From positions 1 to 9,566 of the forward strand of contig JAHFBB010000018.1 of assembly GCA_023250255.1 (NCBI GenBank): DNA of 9,566 bases. Reading direction: 5' to 3'. The notes beneath the pieces are model-generated. The model worked only from the letters and a program-made list of their open reading frames with translations, was not told the origin of the DNA and ran no database searches. Shown piece by piece: positions 6,945-9,566 of this stretch. The position numbers were made by a program, and so were the translations under genes. The DNA is from Chloroflexota bacterium (GTDB lineage Bacteria; Chloroflexota; Limnocylindria; QHBO01). Position 1 is the first letter of the stretch; the number at the start of each line of letters is the position of its first letter.

Positions 6945-7571
6945 CTAGCGCGAGTAATACTCGACAACAAGCTGTTCGTTGAATTCGAGTGGCATCTGTT
7001 GACGGCTGGGCTCGGCGATGACCGATGCCGCCAGACGAACCGGCTCGATGCTGATCCACTCGGGGACCTGGGCGGTGCGCATCCGCTCCGCGGCGCCGGC
7101 GAAGATCTCGCGACCCCGTCGTGACTCGCGGACCTCGATGCGGTCTCCGATCTTCGTGCCAAAACTGGGAATATCCGTGGCCCGGCCATTGACCGCGATG
7201 TGTCCGTGGCCGACCAACTGGCGCGCCTGCGCACGCGACGAGGCCAGACCCATCCGGTAGACGACGCTGTCAAGCCGCATTTCCAGCAGCCGGAGCAGGT
7301 TTTCGCCGGTCATGCCCTTGGTCTGCTCGGCGGCGCGGAAGTAGTTGCGGAACTGGCGCTCCATGACCGAGTAGCTCCGACGGACGCGTTGCTTCTCACG
7401 CAACTGGATGCCGAACTCGCTCACCTTGCGGCGGCGCATGGTGTTCATCCCCGGCGGGGTGCTCCGCCGCTCAAAGGCGCATTTCTTGGTGTAGCAGCGA
7501 CTGCCCTTCAGGAAGAGCTTCATGCCCTCGCGGCGGCAGAGTCGGCAGACCGGATCGGTGTAACGGGCCAT
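6945..7571 (-). CDS. rpsD: 30S ribosomal protein S4 (uS4), zinc-binding form
   Basis: Primary 16S rRNA-binding protein that nucleates 30S body assembly and lines the mRNA entry site; in E. coli it also represses the alpha operon. The 208 residues include four cysteines, Cys9, Cys12, Cys26 and Cys31, in the CxxC...Cx4C arrangement that binds zinc in Thermus S4. The S4 RNA-binding domain (about 98-160) shows MRLDSVVYRMGLASSRAQAR, LVGHGHIAVNGR and KIGDRIEVRE, and the protein ends LVVEYYSR. The frame is open to 7616, but MARYTDPVCRLCRREG is the family start. Only a weak GAGAG precedes it, 10 nt after the rpsK stop, so reinitiation or coupling is likely. Target of any S4 autoregulation here is unknown. 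Confidence 0.97.
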   Translation of the reverse strand: MARYTDPVCRLCRREGMKLFLKGSRCYTKKCAFERRSTPPGMNTMRRRKVSEFGIQLREKQRVRRSYSVMERQFRNYFRAAEQTKGMTGENLLRLLEMRLDSVVYRMGLASSRAQARQLVGHGHIAVNGRATDIPSFGTKIGDRIEVRESRRGREIFAGAAERMRTAQVPEWISIEPVRLAASVIAEPSRQQMPLEFNEQLVVEYYSR

Positions 7572-7581
7572 CAGTGCGCTC

Positions 7582-7977
7582 TCAGACCCGGCGCCGCTTG
7601 GGAGGGCGGCAACCATTGTGCGGAATGGGCGTCACGTCGGTGATGGCGGTCACTTCGAGGCCGGCCGCCTGGAGTGAGCGGATCGCCTGCTCGCGACCGG
7701 CACCCGGACCCTTGACGAAGACCTCCACCTGGCGAACGCCATGCTCCATCGCCTTGCGGGCGGCGAGCTCGGCCGTCTGCGAGGCGGCGTATGGAGTGCT
7801 CTTGCGCGAACCCTTGAAGCCAACCAGGCCGGCACTGCCCCAACTCACCACTCCCCCGCTGGGGTCGGTGATGGTCACGATGGTGTTGTTGAACGTGGCC
7901 TGAATGTGCGCGTGGCCCACCGGCACGTTCTTCTTCTCGCGTTTCTTGGATCGGGTTGCCTTCTTGCGCTCGGCCAT
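7582..7977 (-). CDS. rpsK: 30S ribosomal protein S11 (uS11)
   Basis: Platform protein of the small subunit, near the E site and the Shine-Dalgarno duplex. The 131 residues match the family. A basic N-terminal arm (KKATRSKKREKKN) is followed by HIQATFNNTIVTITDPSG (24-41), SWGSAGLVGFKGSRKSTPYA (45-64), QTAELAARKAMEHG, VFVKGPGAGREQAIRSL (87-102) and the C-terminal DVTPIPHNGCRPPKRRRV (114-131), all strongly conserved. A good AGGAG stands 5-6 nt before the ATG in the 11-nt gap after rpsM. Its order rpsM-rpsK-rpsD-rpoA-rplQ is the classic alpha operon. Confidence 0.98.
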   Translation of the reverse strand: MAERKKATRSKKREKKNVPVGHAHIQATFNNTIVTITDPSGGVVSWGSAGLVGFKGSRKSTPYAASQTAELAARKAMEHGVRQVEVFVKGPGAGREQAIRSLQAAGLEVTAITDVTPIPHNGCRPPKRRRV

Positions 7978-7988
7978 GGGTCTCCTGG

Positions 7989-8360
7989 TTACTTCTTGCG
8001 GCGGACGCCGACCGTTTTGCGCGAACCCCGACGCTGACGGGCGTTGGTCTTGGTCCGCTGCCCACGGCTGGGCAGGTTGCGCCGGTGGCGAAGGCCCCGA
8101 TAGGAACCGATCTCGACCAGGCGCTTGATATTCATGCTGACTTCCCGCCGAAGGTCACCTTCGACCTTGTAGCGGCCATCGATGACCGCGCGGAGGCGGT
8201 TCACTTCATCCTCGGTGAGGTCCCGGGCGCGGGTGTCCGGCGAGACGTTGGCGCTGGCCACGATCCTGGCCGCGGTGGCCGGACCGATGCCGTGGATGTA
8301 TGTCAGGGCAATGATCACCCGCTTCTCGCGGGGAATGTCAACGCCGGCAATACGGGCCAC
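7989..8360 (-). CDS. rpsM: 30S ribosomal protein S13 (uS13)
   Basis: Head protein of the small subunit that contacts P-site tRNA and forms bridges to the 50S subunit. The 123 residues begin ARIAGVDIPREKRVIIALTY and contain the helix-turn region YIHGIGPATAARI (21-33), EVSMNIKRLVEIGSYRGLRH (73-92) and the basic tail LPSRGQRTKTNARQRRG. It starts with GTG. In the same frame, three sense codons upstream, lies the TAG stop of rpmJ (8370-8372), so no earlier start is possible. No Shine-Dalgarno is apparent in the 9-nt gap, which points to coupling with rpmJ. Confidence 0.97.
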   Translation of the reverse strand: MARIAGVDIPREKRVIIALTYIHGIGPATAARIVASANVSPDTRARDLTEDEVNRLRAVIDGRYKVEGDLRREVSMNIKRLVEIGSYRGLRHRRNLPSRGQRTKTNARQRRGSRKTVGVRRKK

Positions 8361-8369
8361 GGGTCGAAA

Positions 8370-8483
8370 CTAACCCTGCCGCTGCCGGTGCTTGGGGATG
8401 ACGCACAGCACCATCACCACCCCGGATCGCTTGATCACTTTGCAGCGCTCACAGCGCGGCTTGACCGATGCACTGACTTTCAT
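8370..8483 (-). CDS. rpmJ: 50S ribosomal protein L36 (bL36), zinc form
   Basis: Smallest large-subunit protein, 37 residues, bound to 23S rRNA. The translation starts MKVSASVKPRCERCK and ends IPKHRQRQG. Zinc ligands Cys11, Cys14, Cys27 and His32 are all present, so this is the zinc-containing type rather than the Cys-less paralogue used under zinc shortage. Its ATG overlaps the infA stop as ATGA, and AGGATGAG lies immediately upstream within the end of infA. The stop is TAG at 8370-8372. Position between infA and rpsM is the standard one. Confidence 0.97.
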   Translation of the reverse strand: MKVSASVKPRCERCKVIKRSGVVMVLCVIPKHRQRQG

Positions 8484-8698
8484 CTCATCCTGTAGGTAAT
8501 ACGGCCTCGGGTGAGGTCGTACGGGCTGAGTTCGACGCGAACGGTGTCACCGGGAAGGATGCGAATGTAGTTCTGGCGCAACTTGCCTGACACGTGAGCC
8601 AGGACCTCGTGGCCATTCTCCAGGCGGACCCGGAACATGGCGTTGGGCAGCGGTACGGTGACCTCGCCCTCGACCTCGATGGCATCCTTCTTCGGCAA
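8480..8698 (-). CDS. infA: Translation initiation factor IF-1
   Basis: Binds the 30S A site during initiation and works with IF-2 and IF-3 in selecting initiator tRNA. The 72 residues form one OB-fold with the diagnostic IEVEGEV (7-13), LPNAMFRVRLENGHEVLAHVSGKL (17-40), NYIRILPGDTVRVELSPYDL (43-62) and TRGRITYRMR (63-72). The family start (MPKKDAIE) coincides with a TTG codon; an in-frame TAG lies two codons upstream (8702-8704) and the nearby ATG is out of frame, so TTG is the start. A GAGGG sits about 10 nt upstream. The gene follows the largest gap of the window, which carries a promoter, so it probably heads its own transcript. It overlaps rpmJ by ATGA. Confidence 0.97.
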   Translation of the reverse strand: MPKKDAIEVEGEVTVPLPNAMFRVRLENGHEVLAHVSGKLRQNYIRILPGDTVRVELSPYDLTRGRITYRMR

Positions 8699-8753
8699 GC
8701 GCTACGCACCCTCGTTCGCAGGTTGATACAACAAGATTGGGGACACACGGAAA

Positions 8754-8773
8754 GGCCGCCGCACGCGGCGACC
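8754..8773 (-). promoter_or_regulatory. GC-rich hairpin in the infA leader
   Basis: On the minus strand GGTCGCCG and CGGCGGCC flank a CGTG loop and can form an 8-bp stem with one G-U pair, followed by TTTCC. It lies downstream of the promoter at 8786-8815, so it would be in the 5' leader of the infA transcript, about 55 nt before the start codon. It might act as an attenuator, a protein-binding leader, or a terminator for read-through from map. The short T run makes a strong intrinsic terminator unlikely. Confidence 0.4.
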
Positions 8774-8785
8774 CACGGATCGAGG

Positions 8786-8815
8786 AGTATACACCGGCCC
8801 TCTCGACGGGGGCAA
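8786..8815 (-). promoter_or_regulatory. Sigma70-type promoter for infA and the downstream operon
   Basis: On the minus strand TTGCCC (8810-8815) and TATACT (8786-8791) are separated by 18 bp. The -10 matches the TATAAT consensus at five of six positions and the -35 starts with TTG. Transcription would begin near 8779, giving an infA leader of about 80 nt. The AT-rich -10 stands out in an otherwise GC-rich gap between map and infA, which supports it. It is a pattern match only. Confidence 0.55.
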
Positions 8816-8838
8816 CCACCGACTCGACTTTCGTCCCA

Positions 8839-9566
8839 TCAGCGGGTCAACACCTCGGCGCCGTCCGGGCCGATGGCAATGGTGTCCTCGAAATGAGCCG
8901 ACAGTGACCCGTCGGCAGTGACGACAGTCCACCCGTCGTCGGCCATCTGGACTGCGTCACGGCCGATATTGAACATCGGCTCGATGGCCAGGCACATCCC
9001 GACCTCCAGCTTCAAACCGGTACCCGGCCTTCCGTAGTTGGGAACCTGCGGGTCTTCGTGCATCTCGGTGCCAATGCCGTGCCCAACGAACGGTCGAACC
9101 AGGCCATAGCCCGCCGCGTTGGCGACGGCCTCGATAGCTGCGCCCACGTCGCCCAGCCGCCGGCCAGGTCGCGCCTGTGCAATCCCCGCGTCCAGGCCGC
9201 GATGAGTGGTCGCGATCAGCTCGGAGGTTGCCGCCGGCACCTGGCCCACGGCCACCGTTCGGGCGCAATCGGCATGCCAGCCCTGCCAGATGCAGCCAAT
9301 GTCCAGCGAAACCAGGTCGCCCTCCTGGATGAGCCGATTCGCGGACGGAATGCCGTGAACAACCTCCTCGTTGATCGATGCGCAGATCGAGCCGGGGAAT
9401 GCGGGCGCGCGGCCGGAACTCGGGTAGCCAAGGAACGACGGGATCGCGCCGGCGGACCGAATCCGCTCCTCGGCGATGGCGTCGAGCTCAGCAGTCGATA
9501 CACCGGGTCGCAGCACGGTCTCGAGTTCAGCCAGGATGGCCGACAGGATCTGCCCCGCGTGCCGCA
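8839..9566 (-). CDS. map: Type I methionine aminopeptidase (N-terminus cut by window edge)
   Basis: Removes the initiator methionine from nascent proteins; a cytoplasmic dinuclear metallopeptidase. 241 residues are visible, and the very N-terminus (probably fewer than ten residues) lies beyond the right edge. Visible residues begin RHAGQILSAILAELE, typical of the first helix. All five metal ligands are present (numbers within the visible part): Asp88 (SLDIG), Asp99 (HADCARTV), His162 (FVGHGIG), Glu195 (AIEPMF) and Glu226 (HFEDT). The substrate-binding histidines in VVHGIP and EMHEDP are also there. No N-terminal SH3-binding or zinc-finger extension can be judged. A GTG within the frame at 9516 is internal, not the start. 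The gene is followed by a 140-nt gap before infA, so it likely closes the upstream secY-adk-map part of the operon, with infA having its own promoter. Confidence 0.97.
   Translation of the reverse strand, partial: RHAGQILSAILAELETVLRPGVSTAELDAIAEERIRSAGAIPSFLGYPSSGRAPAFPGSICASINEEVVHGIPSANRLIQEGDLVSLDIGCIWQGWHADCARTVAVGQVPAATSELIATTHRGLDAGIAQARPGRRLGDVGAAIEAVANAAGYGLVRPFVGHGIGTEMHEDPQVPNYGRPGTGLKLEVGMCLAIEPMFNIGRDAVQMADDGWTVVTADGSLSAHFEDTIAIGPDGAEVLTR

Noticed and set aside
6113..6982. Plus-strand open frame of 289 codons opposite rpoA
   Set aside because: Antisense shadow of rpoA; His/Asp/Val-rich translation mirrors the complementary codons and has no family signature.
6938..7273. N-terminal extension of RpoA into rpsD
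   Set aside because: The extra residues are a shadow of rpsD; a strong Shine-Dalgarno and the family N-terminus mark 6937.
7572..8065. Alternative minus-strand frame overlapping rpsK and rpsM (7571-8065)
   Set aside because: Its translation is a frame-shifted reading of rpsK and rpsM, both of which are intact in their own frames.
1..9566. Mobile elements, CRISPR arrays, tRNA/rRNA genes or a novel defence system
   Set aside because: No repeats, transposase, integrase or structured RNA gene could be seen; nearly every base belongs to conserved housekeeping genes.

Overview
This GC-rich bacterial window holds fifteen genes, all on the minus strand and tightly packed, so it reads biologically from right to left. 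It starts inside map (methionine aminopeptidase, N-terminus cut by the right edge) and runs through infA, rpmJ, rpsM, rpsK, rpsD, rpoA, rplQ, truA, rplM, rpsI, cdaA, cdaR (ybbR), glmM and the first 110 codons of glmS, which is cut by the left edge. The first eleven genes are the distal part of the conserved spc/alpha ribosomal superoperon with the truA-rplM-rpsI tail. The last four are the c-di-AMP synthase / regulator / phosphoglucosamine mutase / GlcN-6-P synthase cluster.

Organism: high GC, zinc-type S4 (four Cys) and zinc-type L36, a CdaA-type diadenylate cyclase and frequent GTG/TTG starts fit a GC-rich member of Chloroflexota or a related terrabacterial lineage. This is an inference from gene order and protein character. 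The sequence contains no 16S rRNA or other decisive marker.

Layout: (a) 8839-9566, map. (b) 8699-8838, the largest intergenic gap, with a good sigma70-like promoter (TTGCCC-18-TATACT on the minus strand) and a GC-rich hairpin in the predicted infA leader. (c) 3909-8698, infA to rpsI, with gaps of 43 nt or less and two ATGA overlaps. (d) 3830-3908, a strong 9-bp perfect hairpin right after rpsI, then a possible weak -10 element before cdaA. (e) 1-3829, cdaA-cdaR (ATGA overlap), glmM (2-nt gap) and glmS (15-nt gap).

How the genes work together: infA, the ribosomal proteins, rpoA and map build or start up the translation and transcription machinery, and TruA modifies tRNA anticodon arms. The second cluster makes c-di-AMP (CdaA), modulates its synthesis from outside the membrane (CdaR), and drives the first steps of cell-wall amino sugar synthesis (GlmS makes GlcN-6-P, GlmM converts it to GlcN-1-P). 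In Firmicutes GlmM also binds and inhibits CdaA.

No mobile element, CRISPR array, tRNA, rRNA or defence-like gene is visible. I did not find a previously undescribed system. This is a conserved housekeeping region, and the points worth a second look are regulatory (the infA leader, the rpsI-cdaA hairpin, start-codon use) and a few protein-tail features.
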